Shown here: positions 17,181 through 25,202 of the stretch, piece by piece | Layout: each line of letters opens with the position of its first letter | Position numbering within the stretch: the first letter of the stretch is position 1 | Origin: Anaerolineae bacterium | GTDB lineage: Bacteria; Chloroflexota; Anaerolineae; Aggregatilineales; Phototrophicaceae | Length of the DNA: 58,066 nucleotides | Assembly (NCBI GenBank): GCA_022843385.1 | Contig: JALHNT010000044.1 | Coordinates: 1-58,066, forward strand | Reading direction: 5' to 3' | The notes under the pieces: generated by a model | What the model saw: the letters and a program-made list of their open reading frames with translations, nothing else | Databases searched by the model: none | What the model was told of the DNA's origin: nothing | Translations under genes and position numbers: made by a program

Positions 17181-18355
17181 GCAATGTGCTGCGCTGGGCC
17201 AATCGTTTGCCCAAACATATCGTGCTGATCGGCTTTTGCATCATCTGGCTGCTGCCGACGCTGGGGCTGCTGGTCACCTCTTTTCGCCCGTTTCAGGATG
17301 TCAATGAGACCGGCTGGTGGACTATCCTCTCCCCACCGCGTGGTGAAGCCGCCTATGCCCAAAGCTGCGCCAGTTGTCATGGCGCGGATGGACGACTTCT
17401 CCCGGCGGCAGACCTGAGCAATCCTGACCTCGTGCGCCAGTATCGCCGTTCAATTATGCTGGCGAATGCATTGGAGGAGCCGATCAACGGTCAACCGCAT
17501 CTGGCTGGGGCTGCGCTACCGGATGCCCAAACGGTTGCTGACATCCTGACCTATATGCGCCGACTGTCCGGCATCGAGGTACGCCCGCGCGTCACCCTTG
17601 ATAACTATGTCGATGCGTCTGTGGGTTATCGCGGAACAACCACCTATGCCATTGACTGCGCCGCCGGGCAGCAGGCGGTTGATCTGAACTGCAACCTGAG
17701 CGATCTGGGTAATCCACGCGGCATGGCGCGTGCCTTCGTCAACAGCCTCATCGTTGCCGTGCCATCGACTCTGCTGCCGATTCTGTTCGCCGCCTTCGCC
17801 GCCTACGCTATCGCCTGGCTGCACTTCCCTTCGCGCCGTCTTTTGTTTGTCATCCTGGTGGCCTTACAGGTCGTGCCGCTGCAAATGACGCTTATACCCA
17901 TCTCGAAGCTCTACGCTCAGTTGGGGTTGAATGGCACTTTCTTCGGCGTCTGGCTGTTCCACACCGGCTTTGGTCTGCCCTACGCCATCTATCTCATGCG
18001 AAATTTTCTCGCTGGGCTGCCGACTGAATTGTTCGAGTCGGCTTATCTGGATGGCGCGAATCACTGGCAAGCGTTTTGGCGACTGGCGATCCCGCTGGCG
18101 ATCCCGGCCATTGCCTCGCTCACCATCTTCCAGTTCCTCTGGGTGTGGAATGATCTGCTGGTGGCGCTGGTCTTCCTCGGCGGCCAGAATCCGGTACTGA
18201 CCTATCAGATCAGCAACATGGTCACCTCGCTGGGCAGTGGTTGGCATCTGCTGACAGCGGCTGCCTTCATCTCGATGGCGCTGCCGATGCTGGTGTTTTT
18301 CGGGCTGCAACGTTTCTTTGTGCGCGGGCTGCTGGCCGGTTCGGTCAAGGGGTGA
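17177..18355 (+). CDS. MalG-like sugar ABC permease with inserted cytochrome c-like domain
   Basis: 392 residues. TM1 is at about 15-37. In ordinary MalG-like permeases a short loop leads from here to a TLDNY-type motif; here residues about 54-132 are inserted. The insert reads like a small class I cytochrome c: EAAYAQSCASCHGADGR with Cys64, Cys67 and His68 in a CxxCH heme-attachment motif (17366-17380), a middle DLSNPDL, and a final helix DAQTVADILTYMRRLSG. At the place where the distal Met normally stands (MP..) there is His108 (QPHLAGA), suggesting His/His or altered heme ligation. Two more cysteines, 161 and 172, follow in the same loop. The permease resumes with TLDNYVDAS (140-148), FVNSLIVAVPST and the EAA loop SAYLDGANHWQAFWRL (288-303). 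The insert faces outside, where heme c is attached. Heme binding and any function in sugar uptake are inference. Confidence 0.9.
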   Translation: MSNVLRWANRLPKHIVLIGFCIIWLLPTLGLLVTSFRPFQDVNETGWWTILSPPRGEAAYAQSCASCHGADGRLLPAADLSNPDLVRQYRRSIMLANALEEPINGQPHLAGAALPDAQTVADILTYMRRLSGIEVRPRVTLDNYVDASVGYRGTTTYAIDCAAGQQAVDLNCNLSDLGNPRGMARAFVNSLIVAVPSTLLPILFAAFAAYAIAWLHFPSRRLLFVILVALQVVPLQMTLIPISKLYAQLGLNGTFFGVWLFHTGFGLPYAIYLMRNFLAGLPTELFESAYLDGANHWQAFWRLAIPLAIPAIASLTIFQFLWVWNDLLVALVFLGGQNPVLTYQISNMVTSLGSGWHLLTAAAFISMALPMLVFFGLQRFFVRGLLAGSVKG

Positions 18356-18356
18356 G

Positions 18357-18384
18357 TTTGAGCCATTTCAATCTGAGGTATACT
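18357..18384 (+). promoter_or_regulatory. Candidate promoter for the Uma2-like gene
   Basis: TTTGAG (18357-18362) and TATACT (18379-18384) are 16 bases apart. Transcription would start at the left edge of the inverted-repeat element 18387-18483. Confidence 0.4.
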
Positions 18385-18386
18385 GT

Positions 18387-18483
18387 CAGGACTTGTGCAG
18401 GTAAAGCTCAACCTTTAGCCTGATAAACAGGCAAGAACAGGCAAAAGTTAGGATTTACTAACCTTTTTTGGGCGCAAGTCCTG
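18387..18483 (+). repeat. 97-nt element with 12-bp terminal inverted repeats (MITE-like or structured leader)
   Basis: CAGGACTTGTGC (18387-18398) pairs with GCGCAAGTCCTG (18472-18483) over 12 positions with one T-G wobble. Inside are three small hairpins: AGGT/ACCT near 18399-18414, GCCTG-ATAAA-CAGGC at 18418-18432, and GTTAG/CTAAC near 18448-18463 followed by TTTTTT. The ends resemble the AGGACTT...AAGTCCT tips of miniature inverted-repeat elements known from cyanobacteria; no clear target duplication is seen. As RNA it would fold into a multi-branched leader ending right at the Uma2 start. Confidence 0.6.
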
Positions 18484-18486
18484 TTG

Positions 18487-19107
18487 ATGGAAGCCAGAAG
18501 TGAGGCTGCAATGGTCGCTGTCACCACCGAGATGGGCATGGCGCTGGATGAGTTCATTCGGCTCTACGCCGTTGAAGGGCCGTTTGAACTGATCGATGGT
18601 GTGAGGATACCGAAAATGCCGAATGTAATCGGACATAATGAAACCGGTCTGGCAATTCTTCGCGCTCTCGATCAATTCATCAGCGCCAATGATTTGGGCG
18701 AAGTGATCTATGAAACGCCTTTCGTGTTGAGCTATTCCTCTGATTGGGTGACGGGATCGCGCACACCGGACTTGATGTTTTTCACCAAAGAGAGAATTCA
18801 GGCCTACAAGGCTTTTGACCCCGATTATCGCAGGAAACCTTACGTCCTGGTACCAGACCTGGTGATTGAGATCGTGTCGCCGACAGATAATCTGGCCGAA
18901 TTGAATGACAAGGTTAACCTCTACCTGCGCGATGGGGTGAAACTGGTCTGGGTGCTGGACCCACAGCGGAAAACCGCCTCGGCTTCAACACTCACGTCGC
19001 TGCATCCCTTCACCCGCCAGCAGGTGTTTCTCGAAGTCACAGACGTACTGACGGGAGGCGCTATCATTCCGGGCTTTGAAGTTGCGCTCGCCACTTTGTT
19101 CGGCTGA
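18487..19107 (+). CDS. Uma2-family (DUF820) PD-(D/E)XK nuclease-like protein
   Basis: About 206 residues from ATG 18487 (TTG 18484 and ATG 18511 are alternatives). The family pattern is clear: FELIDGV near the N-terminus, SRTPDLMFF with the first catalytic Asp, VPDLVIEIVSPTDNLAEL with the Glu of the ExK-like pair, then NLYLRDGVKLVWVLDP. Uma2 proteins have a restriction-endonuclease fold and are abundant in cyanobacteria and Chloroflexota; their biological job is unsettled, with mobile or defence roles proposed. The gene starts directly at the right end of the inverted-repeat element, and ends three bases before the convergent TPR gene. Confidence 0.88.
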   Translation: MEARSEAAMVAVTTEMGMALDEFIRLYAVEGPFELIDGVRIPKMPNVIGHNETGLAILRALDQFISANDLGEVIYETPFVLSYSSDWVTGSRTPDLMFFTKERIQAYKAFDPDYRRKPYVLVPDLVIEIVSPTDNLAELNDKVNLYLRDGVKLVWVLDPQRKTASASTLTSLHPFTRQQVFLEVTDVLTGGAIIPGFEVALATLFG

Positions 19108-19110
19108 AGC

Positions 19111-20055
19111 TTATTCACCCAGCACCTCTAGCTGAATCTCTGCCGCTTTGGCCGCATCATCGACCATACCCAGCCGGGTGAAGATCACCATCGCCAGTTG
19201 CAGTTTACGCGCCGCTGTCATGCGCCGCCCCCGCTTGAGCAGGCTTTTGGCCTGAACGAACATGGTGCGGGCGATTTCCCCCTCAGCCTTGATCTCGCGG
19301 AAAGCATCGTTGGCTGCTTGAAAATAGGGATCGGGGTCGGGGTCGAAGTCGGCGTCCAACGGTTCGGTCAACTCGCTCAGGACCTCAGCGATGGCGCGGT
19401 TGCCGAAGCCCAACTCCAGCGGCTTTGGATGCTGACCGGCTAGCCGGTGTGCGTAGCGCGCTTCGTGCCAGGCCATCTCCACTTGATGCACTCGCAGATA
19501 AAGCTGCGTCAGCCCATAGTGCAGTTCGCACAGCAAGGGGAAACGCTCGTCGTCACTCGCAATGTCACCGGCGAGCTGTTGGCTGGCGATCAGATGGTCA
19601 TAGGCTTGCTCGACCTGCCCCATCGCCAGGTACATCTGCCCCATGTTATTCAACACATAGGCCTGATTTTCGCCATCCTGCGTGTCGAGAAAAATCTGGT
19701 GAGCTTTTTCGTAAGATTGCCGCGCCCGGCTGAAATCCCCCTTGTAACGATACGACTCGCCGATATTCATGTCGCAGATGGCGATGCGCCGTTGATTACC
19801 GACTTCCCAGTAGAGCGCTCGCGCCTTCTCATAATGGCGGATGGCAGAATTCTGATTGCCACGATACGCCTCCATGTAGCCAATCGCCGATTCGATTCGG
19901 GCTTGCTCCGGCGGGCCGCCGCGAAGTTCAGGTTGCTGACCCAACTGGCGAAGCTGCTGCGCCGCTGCGGCAAACTCAAGCACGCCGGTTTCCCATTGCT
20001 GAACAATCTCAAGGCAGCGCTGATTGAATTCGGGCGAGGCTTCTATTGACGACAT
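19111..20055 (-). CDS. Tetratricopeptide-repeat protein
   Basis: 314 residues, no signal peptide or membrane span. Consecutive TPR units are visible from about residue 50 to 210: AIGYMEAYRGNQNSAIRHYE, NIGESYRYKGDFSRARQSYE and NNMGQMYLAMGQVEQAYDHL, followed by more divergent helices and a final pair near 260-310. A short acidic linker DADFDPDPDPYF breaks the repeats at about 235-246. It is likely a cytoplasmic scaffold for protein-protein contacts. No partner is evident from the neighbours, which point the other way. Confidence 0.85.
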   Translation of the reverse strand: MSSIEASPEFNQRCLEIVQQWETGVLEFAAAAQQLRQLGQQPELRGGPPEQARIESAIGYMEAYRGNQNSAIRHYEKARALYWEVGNQRRIAICDMNIGESYRYKGDFSRARQSYEKAHQIFLDTQDGENQAYVLNNMGQMYLAMGQVEQAYDHLIASQQLAGDIASDDERFPLLCELHYGLTQLYLRVHQVEMAWHEARYAHRLAGQHPKPLELGFGNRAIAEVLSELTEPLDADFDPDPDPYFQAANDAFREIKAEGEIARTMFVQAKSLLKRGRRMTAARKLQLAMVIFTRLGMVDDAAKAAEIQLEVLGE

Positions 20056-20151
20056 GATGACCTGTCAGGTGGAGGCGCGTCGCAGCGCTGAATTATAAAC
20101 ACGAATTGATGGGTGCGGAAATCACATTCGCCTAACCAACGCCACACCCTG

Positions 20152-20157
20152 TATAAT
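20152..20157 (+). promoter_or_regulatory. -10 box (TATAAT) of the aroF operon
   Basis: A consensus TATAAT lies 35 bases before the aroF start; the matching -35 region is poor. A start near 20164 would give a leader of about 29 bases carrying the GAGGGG ribosome binding site. Confidence 0.5.
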
Positions 20158-20192
20158 ATCTGCCGTGATGTTCAACACCTGCGAGGGGAATT

Positions 20193-21287
20193 ATGTCGAA
20201 TAACCAGTTACAGGAACTCCGTTCCCAGATTGATGTCATTAACCTGCAAATTCTGGAACTGCTCAATAAACGCGCCACCATTGCCTCGGAAATCGGCAAG
20301 GTGCAGCAGGCAATGGGCACTTCTTTCTATGATCCCCAGCGCGAGTCGCAGATGTTGACGGCGCTGGAACAGAACAACAAAGGCCCATTCAGCAACGAAA
20401 CGATCAAGGCGCTGTTCAAGGAAGTCTTCCGCGCATCGATGGCGCTGGAAGAAAAGGAAGCCAAAGCCAAGATTCTCGTCCAGCGCAAGACCGCTGATGA
20501 GCGCACCGTAATTACGCTGCCAGATGGCGTCACCAAAATTGGCGATGGCAACTTTACGATCATCAGCGGCCCCTGCGCTGTCGAAAGCTATGAGCAGATG
20601 GATACCACCGCTGCGGCATTGGCTGAACGCGGCGTGAAGATTCTGCGCGGCATGGTCTTCAAACCGCGCACCTCGCCTTACGATTATCAGGGCATGGGCG
20701 AACCGGGCCTGAAGATCGCCCGGCAGGTCGCCAACAAGTACGGCATGTTCATCACCAGTGAAATCATGGATGCCAGCCAGATTTCAATGATGTCGGATTA
20801 TGTGGATATTTTCTGGGTTGGTGCCCGCAATATGCAGAACAGTTTCCTGCTCAAAGCGATGGGGCAGGTGCGCCAGCCGGTCATCCTCAAGCGCGGGCTT
20901 TCGGCCACATTGGAGGAATTCCTCTATGCTGCCGAGTATATCGTCAGCAGTGGCAATCCTAACGTCATCCTGATCGAGCGTGGTATCCGTACTTTCGAGA
21001 AGGCGACCCGCAATACCCTCGACATCGGCGGCGTGGCGGTTTTGAAGCTCGACAGCCATTTGCCCATCATCGTTGATATTTCGCATTCCGCCGGACGGCG
21101 CGACATCGCCATCCCGTTGGCACGGGTTGCCAAAGCCAGCGGTGCCGACGGCCTGATGGTCGAAGTGCATCCCAACCCGCCGGTTGCCATGAGCGACGCC
21201 AAGCAGCAGCTCTACATCCATCAGTTCCACAGCCTGATGGAAGCGATTGATCGGGTGCATATCGACGAGCCAGTTCCGGCGAAATGA
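20193..21287 (+). CDS. aroF: Chorismate mutase / 3-deoxy-7-phosphoheptulonate synthase fusion
   Basis: 364 residues. Residues 1-88 are an AroQ-type chorismate mutase domain (LRSQIDVINLQILELLNKRA). Residues about 105-355 are a type I-beta DAHP synthase: ISGPCAVES with metal-binding Cys128, FKPRTSPYDYQG at 156-167, ILKRG, and HSAGRRD and EVHPNPP near the end. The enzyme joins phosphoenolpyruvate and erythrose 4-phosphate at the entry of the shikimate pathway; the mutase domain, as in Bacillus-type fusions, also serves as the feedback sensor for prephenate or chorismate. Its stop overlaps the next start (ATGATG) by four bases, so the beta-propeller gene is translationally coupled, although it has no obvious link to aromatic amino acids. 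Confidence 0.95.
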   Translation: MSNNQLQELRSQIDVINLQILELLNKRATIASEIGKVQQAMGTSFYDPQRESQMLTALEQNNKGPFSNETIKALFKEVFRASMALEEKEAKAKILVQRKTADERTVITLPDGVTKIGDGNFTIISGPCAVESYEQMDTTAAALAERGVKILRGMVFKPRTSPYDYQGMGEPGLKIARQVANKYGMFITSEIMDASQISMMSDYVDIFWVGARNMQNSFLLKAMGQVRQPVILKRGLSATLEEFLYAAEYIVSSGNPNVILIERGIRTFEKATRNTLDIGGVAVLKLDSHLPIIVDISHSAGRRDIAIPLARVAKASGADGLMVEVHPNPPVAMSDAKQQLYIHQFHSLMEAIDRVHIDEPVPAK

Positions 21288-22435
21288 TGCGCTTCTCCAC
21301 AGCGCAATTCTGGCGTGGGACGATTCTTACACTCCTGATCGGGGTGCTGGGGATGTCCCTCGCCTCGGCGCAATCCATGCCAGATGAGTCGTTCTATCGC
21401 GGTGATCTGGCGCGGACCGGACGTTATGATGTCATCCCGGTGCGGGAAGAACCGGTGCTGGGCTGGCAGTTCCCGCTGGATCGCCCCATCCGCACCACGC
21501 CGGCGCTAGGCAATGGTCGGGTGTATTTCGGCAGCGAGGACGGCAACCTGTATGCCGTTGACCTGGAAACCGGCGAGGAAGATTGGCGCTTTGAGACCGG
21601 ACGCCCCATCGTCTCGACCCCGGCAGTGGTGGACATCACCCTCTACTTCGGCGGCTTGGATGGCACGGTCTACGCCCTCGATACGGCGACCGGCGAAGAA
21701 GTCTGGCGCTTTGAAACTGGCGATCAGTTGTATTCGTCGCCAGCCGTCAGTGATAATGTTGTTTATATCGGCAGCCTCGATCAATCTGTCTATGCGCTCG
21801 ATGCCGACACGGGCGACCTGATCTGGCAGTACGAAACCGATGACGCCGTCTGGTCATCACCAGCACTGGATGAAGAGGGCGTACTCTACATCGGCAGTCA
21901 TGATGGCTATCTCTATGCGCTCGACTCCCAAACAGGCGAACGGTTGTGGCGGCTGAAGACCAACGGCAGGATTGATGCCACGCCCGCCGTCGATGTCGAT
22001 AGCGGTGTCGTTTACATCGGCAGTCGTGATGGCAACCTGTATGCGGCTGAGATGCTGACGGGTGATTTGCTCTGGTCATTTGATGTGGGCAGCGAGATCT
22101 ACGCCTCAGCCGCTATCAGTTATGATGGTCTGGTCTATGTCAACGGACTCGATGGCACGGTCTACGCGGTGGATGCCAGCAGTGGTGAACCTGAGTGGTC
22201 ATTCGAGATGGGCGGGCCGGCCTATAGCTCGCCGGTGTTGGTCGCCAGTGTGTTGTATACCGTCACCGAAGCCGATGGCCTGCTCTACGCCATCGATGCC
22301 GAGGGTGGGGCGGAGCTGTGGCGCTACCAGACCGGGCGAGAATGGGATTTTCGCTCATCGTCGCCGGTTTTCCTCAACGAACGGCTGCTGATCGGCAGCA
22401 ACAGTGAAGGATTGCTGGCGCTTGACGAACCATGA
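21284..22435 (+). CDS. Secreted PQQ-like beta-propeller protein
   Basis: 383 residues. A signal peptide covers about 1-30 (ILTLLIGVLGMSLASAQS). The rest is seven or eight repeats of about 40 residues of the type VYFGSEDGNLYAVDLETGEE.W.F.TG, the hallmark of PQQ-dehydrogenase/BamB-like propellers. No residues for PQQ binding or catalysis stand out, so it is more like a BamB-type scaffold or a surface protein. It is coupled to aroF by a four-base overlap and itself overlaps the start of the YgjP-like gene. Confidence 0.9.
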   Translation: MMRFSTAQFWRGTILTLLIGVLGMSLASAQSMPDESFYRGDLARTGRYDVIPVREEPVLGWQFPLDRPIRTTPALGNGRVYFGSEDGNLYAVDLETGEEDWRFETGRPIVSTPAVVDITLYFGGLDGTVYALDTATGEEVWRFETGDQLYSSPAVSDNVVYIGSLDQSVYALDADTGDLIWQYETDDAVWSSPALDEEGVLYIGSHDGYLYALDSQTGERLWRLKTNGRIDATPAVDVDSGVVYIGSRDGNLYAAEMLTGDLLWSFDVGSEIYASAAISYDGLVYVNGLDGTVYAVDASSGEPEWSFEMGGPAYSSPVLVASVLYTVTEADGLLYAIDAEGGAELWRYQTGREWDFRSSSPVFLNERLLIGSNSEGLLALDEP

Positions 22436-22916
22436 CGACCTGAAGATCACCGTGCGTCGCCAGCACCGCGCCAGCCTGATGATGCGCCCGGTTCCCGGCG
22501 GCTATGAGGTCTTCATCCCGCGCTGGCTCAAGCCTGGCAGCCCCAAAGTGCGCCAGTTCATCGACCAGGCGCTGCTCAAGCTGGGCAGCAATCCCCCGCC
22601 CATCCCCGCCGAACAAACCAGCCGGGATCAGATTTTCCGCATGGTGGATGAGTGGGCCGTGCGCGTCGCTGTGCAGCCCAAACGCATCACTTTCCGCGAG
22701 ATGACTCGTAAATGGGGTTCGTGTTCCAGCCGCGACAACATCACCCTCAATACGCGCCTTACCTGGCTGTCGCCGCATCTGGCCGAGTATGTCGTGCTGC
22801 ATGAGCTGGTGCATCTCAAGGTATTCAATCATGGTCCGGACTTCAAGGCACTGATGACTCAACACCTGCCGGACTGGCGTGATCGGGAGAAGAGCTTGCG
22901 CGCGATCCGTTTTTGA
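22404..22916 (+). CDS. YgjP-like zinc metallopeptidase
   Basis: 170 residues from GTG 22404, which overlaps the preceding gene by 32 bases; GTG 22452 is an alternative that would remove most of the overlap. The catalytic HELVH motif is at 133-137 and a third zinc ligand His143 follows in NHGPDF, as in the YgjP/WLM family. The central MTRKWGSCSSRDNITLNTRL is the strongly conserved family signature. The N-terminus (KITVRRQHRASLMMRPV) matches the usual start of the fold. Substrates for this family are unknown. Nine bases separate it from the WD40 gene, so all four genes from aroF on may form one operon. Confidence 0.88.
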   Translation: MKDCWRLTNHDDLKITVRRQHRASLMMRPVPGGYEVFIPRWLKPGSPKVRQFIDQALLKLGSNPPPIPAEQTSRDQIFRMVDEWAVRVAVQPKRITFREMTRKWGSCSSRDNITLNTRLTWLSPHLAEYVVLHELVHLKVFNHGPDFKALMTQHLPDWRDREKSLRAIRF

Positions 22917-22925
22917 GGAGGCATC

Positions 22926-25112
22926 ATGGTCTTGCGACGATTACTGATGGTATTCACGATTGTTTTTCTGGTGGTGGGTTCAGTCGCTGCACAGCCAATC
23001 GAAAATAGCGAAATTCGCCTGGGGCGTGGACAGGCCGTCAATCTGCACTGGTCGCCGGATGGCAAGTGGTTCGCCGTATCATCATCGCTGGGAGTCTGGC
23101 TTTATAATGCAGGGAACCCGCAGGGCGAACCGCGTTTGTTCTCAACCGGAACAGTGCCGGATCAGGTCTTCTTCACCGAAGACGAGCTGTACCTGCTGGT
23201 GCGATCCTGCTCGACCTGTTCTGATCGCTTCGTCCTGATGTTTGACCTGGACAGCGGCGAATTGGTCAGACAGCAGAGCTTCTCTGATGTGAACCTGGTG
23301 CTGGTGTTCAGCCCCGATGGCAGTCGTTATGCTTCCTACACCGATAGCAACGGTCTTCAGGTCTGGAATGCCCTGGCAGACGACGATCCGATAACACTTC
23401 AACCCGCCGACGAAAACCTGGTCTGGAATCAACTGGCTTTCATGCCGGATGGCAGGCTCTGGGTATCCGCTATTGGTCCACCGGATGTTTCAGTCGTGGA
23501 GATTCACGATGTCACCGCGCGAAGCCTTGTCAAAGAAGTCCCCAACTCGCTGCGCTATCTGCAAGCGCCCCTCTTCAGCCCGGATGGCAACTGGACTGCT
23601 GTGACCGGTCTGAATGCCGATTTTGAAACGGTGTTGTCGATCTATGACTCGCGGCAGCGTGTTGTTCTACAGGAAACATTAGGCTACGAAGACCGCAGCA
23701 CTCGGCTCAGTGCGGATGGCCGTTCGATCATCTATGTCGATCGCAACAATCGGGTGCGTGTCCTCGAACTGGCGACGCGCCGTATCGAAACGGCGCTGGT
23801 GCTGCCGCGTCAGATTTCACGGCTTCACGGCCTCTTCGCCCTGCCGGGTGGGGGCGTTGCGGCGGTGGTCAGCCCTTCTTCTGCCGAGGTGATGTGGTAC
23901 GAATGGCATCCCGGTGAACGCATGACCCAGCAACCCGTAAACGGGTATGCGCCTGCGCTCAGTCCCGATGGGCGTACCCTGGCGCTGTTGGACGATAGCG
24001 CACTTATCTACTGGTACGGCTTACCCGATATGAAAGGTCTGGGCCACTTTACCGGATTCGGTTATCCGGTTGAAAAAGTGGCTTACAGCCCCGACGGTCA
24101 GTTGGTGGCCGGCGTGATGGTGGATGATCGCGGCGCAGTGTCTTTTCATCTGCTGCGCGTTTGGGATGCGAACAGTCAGGACGTTGTGGCAACCTTCAAC
24201 ATTAAGAACGCTTTCGCACCCAGCCGTCCTTTGTTCACGCCGGACAGCCGTTACCTGCTTTACAGCGATGCCCAGGGAGTCGCCACGCTCTGGGATTTGC
24301 AGGATGAGAAAATCGCATATCAGGTCGATAATGAAGGCAGCCCGGTGACGACGCTTGGATTGTTTCCCGGCGGGGAGCGTTTTCTGCTGGGTGATGAAGC
24401 TGGTACGCTGGCTGTCGTTGCAACTGATTCAGGAACCATCGAACAACGCTGGACGGTGGGAGAGTCGATCATATCCTTCACCATGAGTCCAGACGGGAGC
24501 CTGGCAGCGCTGCTCCTGTGGGATAGCCAGAGTGGTTATCAGCAGGTGCAGTTATGGGATATTGAGTCCGGCGAGGCGCTGGATACCCTGCTGGTTGATG
24601 CCTATTTTGAGCCGGACAATCTGCTCTTTTCACCGGATCAGCGTTATCTGACCGCGACCTATGTTGATGCTTCGGTTGTCATGACTTTTGATGTTGAACG
24701 GACGGCTCTGGCTCAGATGGTATACGTCTACAACGATGAAGGCTCTCCGCCATCGATGACCACACTCGCCCTCAGTCCTGACAGCCAGACACTGCTGATC
24801 GGAACCAGCGATGCCAGCATCGTCGCCTGGAATCTGCCGTATAACTATCAGGAATGGTCGATTGGCACAGTTGGATCTTCGTCCATTGATCACATCGAGT
24901 TCTCACCGGATGCCGCATCATTCGCGGTTGTCAGTCAGTTTATCAGCCGCTATGAATGGGGAACCCGCGAGTCCATCGCCAATCGTAATGCCTACTATTC
25001 CGCTGGCATAGCCGATGTGGTTTTCAAGCCAGATGGCAGCCAGGTGGCTTTTGCCGCCCGCAACGGCGTGGTCTATCTATGGTCGGGCGACACCCGCGAA
25101 GGCTTCGGCTGA
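22926..25112 (+). CDS. Secreted WD40-type beta-propeller protein
   Basis: 728 residues. A signal peptide lies at about 1-22 (LLMVFTIVFLVVGSVAAQ), and GAGGAGG (22915-22921) precedes the ATG. Many repeats of the form SPDG.....S....V.LW can be seen from residue 35 to the end (LHWSPDGKWFAV, FSPDGSRYASY, YSPDGQLVAGV, FKPDGSQVAF), enough for two propellers. It resembles the WD40/TolB-like surface proteins that are common in Chloroflexota. No enzyme motif is visible. Confidence 0.85.
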   Translation: MVLRRLLMVFTIVFLVVGSVAAQPIENSEIRLGRGQAVNLHWSPDGKWFAVSSSLGVWLYNAGNPQGEPRLFSTGTVPDQVFFTEDELYLLVRSCSTCSDRFVLMFDLDSGELVRQQSFSDVNLVLVFSPDGSRYASYTDSNGLQVWNALADDDPITLQPADENLVWNQLAFMPDGRLWVSAIGPPDVSVVEIHDVTARSLVKEVPNSLRYLQAPLFSPDGNWTAVTGLNADFETVLSIYDSRQRVVLQETLGYEDRSTRLSADGRSIIYVDRNNRVRVLELATRRIETALVLPRQISRLHGLFALPGGGVAAVVSPSSAEVMWYEWHPGERMTQQPVNGYAPALSPDGRTLALLDDSALIYWYGLPDMKGLGHFTGFGYPVEKVAYSPDGQLVAGVMVDDRGAVSFHLLRVWDANSQDVVATFNIKNAFAPSRPLFTPDSRYLLYSDAQGVATLWDLQDEKIAYQVDNEGSPVTTLGLFPGGERFLLGDEAGTLAVVATDSGTIEQRWTVGESIISFTMSPDGSLAALLLWDSQSGYQQVQLWDIESGEALDTLLVDAYFEPDNLLFSPDQRYLTATYVDASVVMTFDVERTALAQMVYVYNDEGSPPSMTTLALSPDSQTLLIGTSDASIVAWNLPYNYQEWSIGTVGSSSIDHIEFSPDAASFAVVSQFISRYEWGTRESIANRNAYYSAGIADVVFKPDGSQVAFAARNGVVYLWSGDTREGFG

Positions 25113-25131
25113 TCTCACAAGCGATGCGGAT

Positions 25132-25162
25132 GAGGCAGTGTGAGGAGTAGCTCAACTGCCTC
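25132..25162. terminator. Hairpin between convergent genes
   Basis: GAGGCAG (25132-25138) pairs with CTGCCTC (25156-25162), with an inner TGAG/CTCA pair. It lies between the convergent WD40 and membrane-protein genes and could terminate either transcript, but there is no clear T-run. Confidence 0.4.
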
Positions 25163-25202
25163 GCTTAGTGTCGCTCAGGATAGAATCATGATTACATCTG
25201 GA

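Noticed and set aside
17366..17380. CASCH motif in the MalG-like permease as a chance CxxCH or frameshift product
   Set aside because: The surrounding 79 residues follow a cytochrome c pattern and the permease frame is intact on both sides, so chance was rejected.
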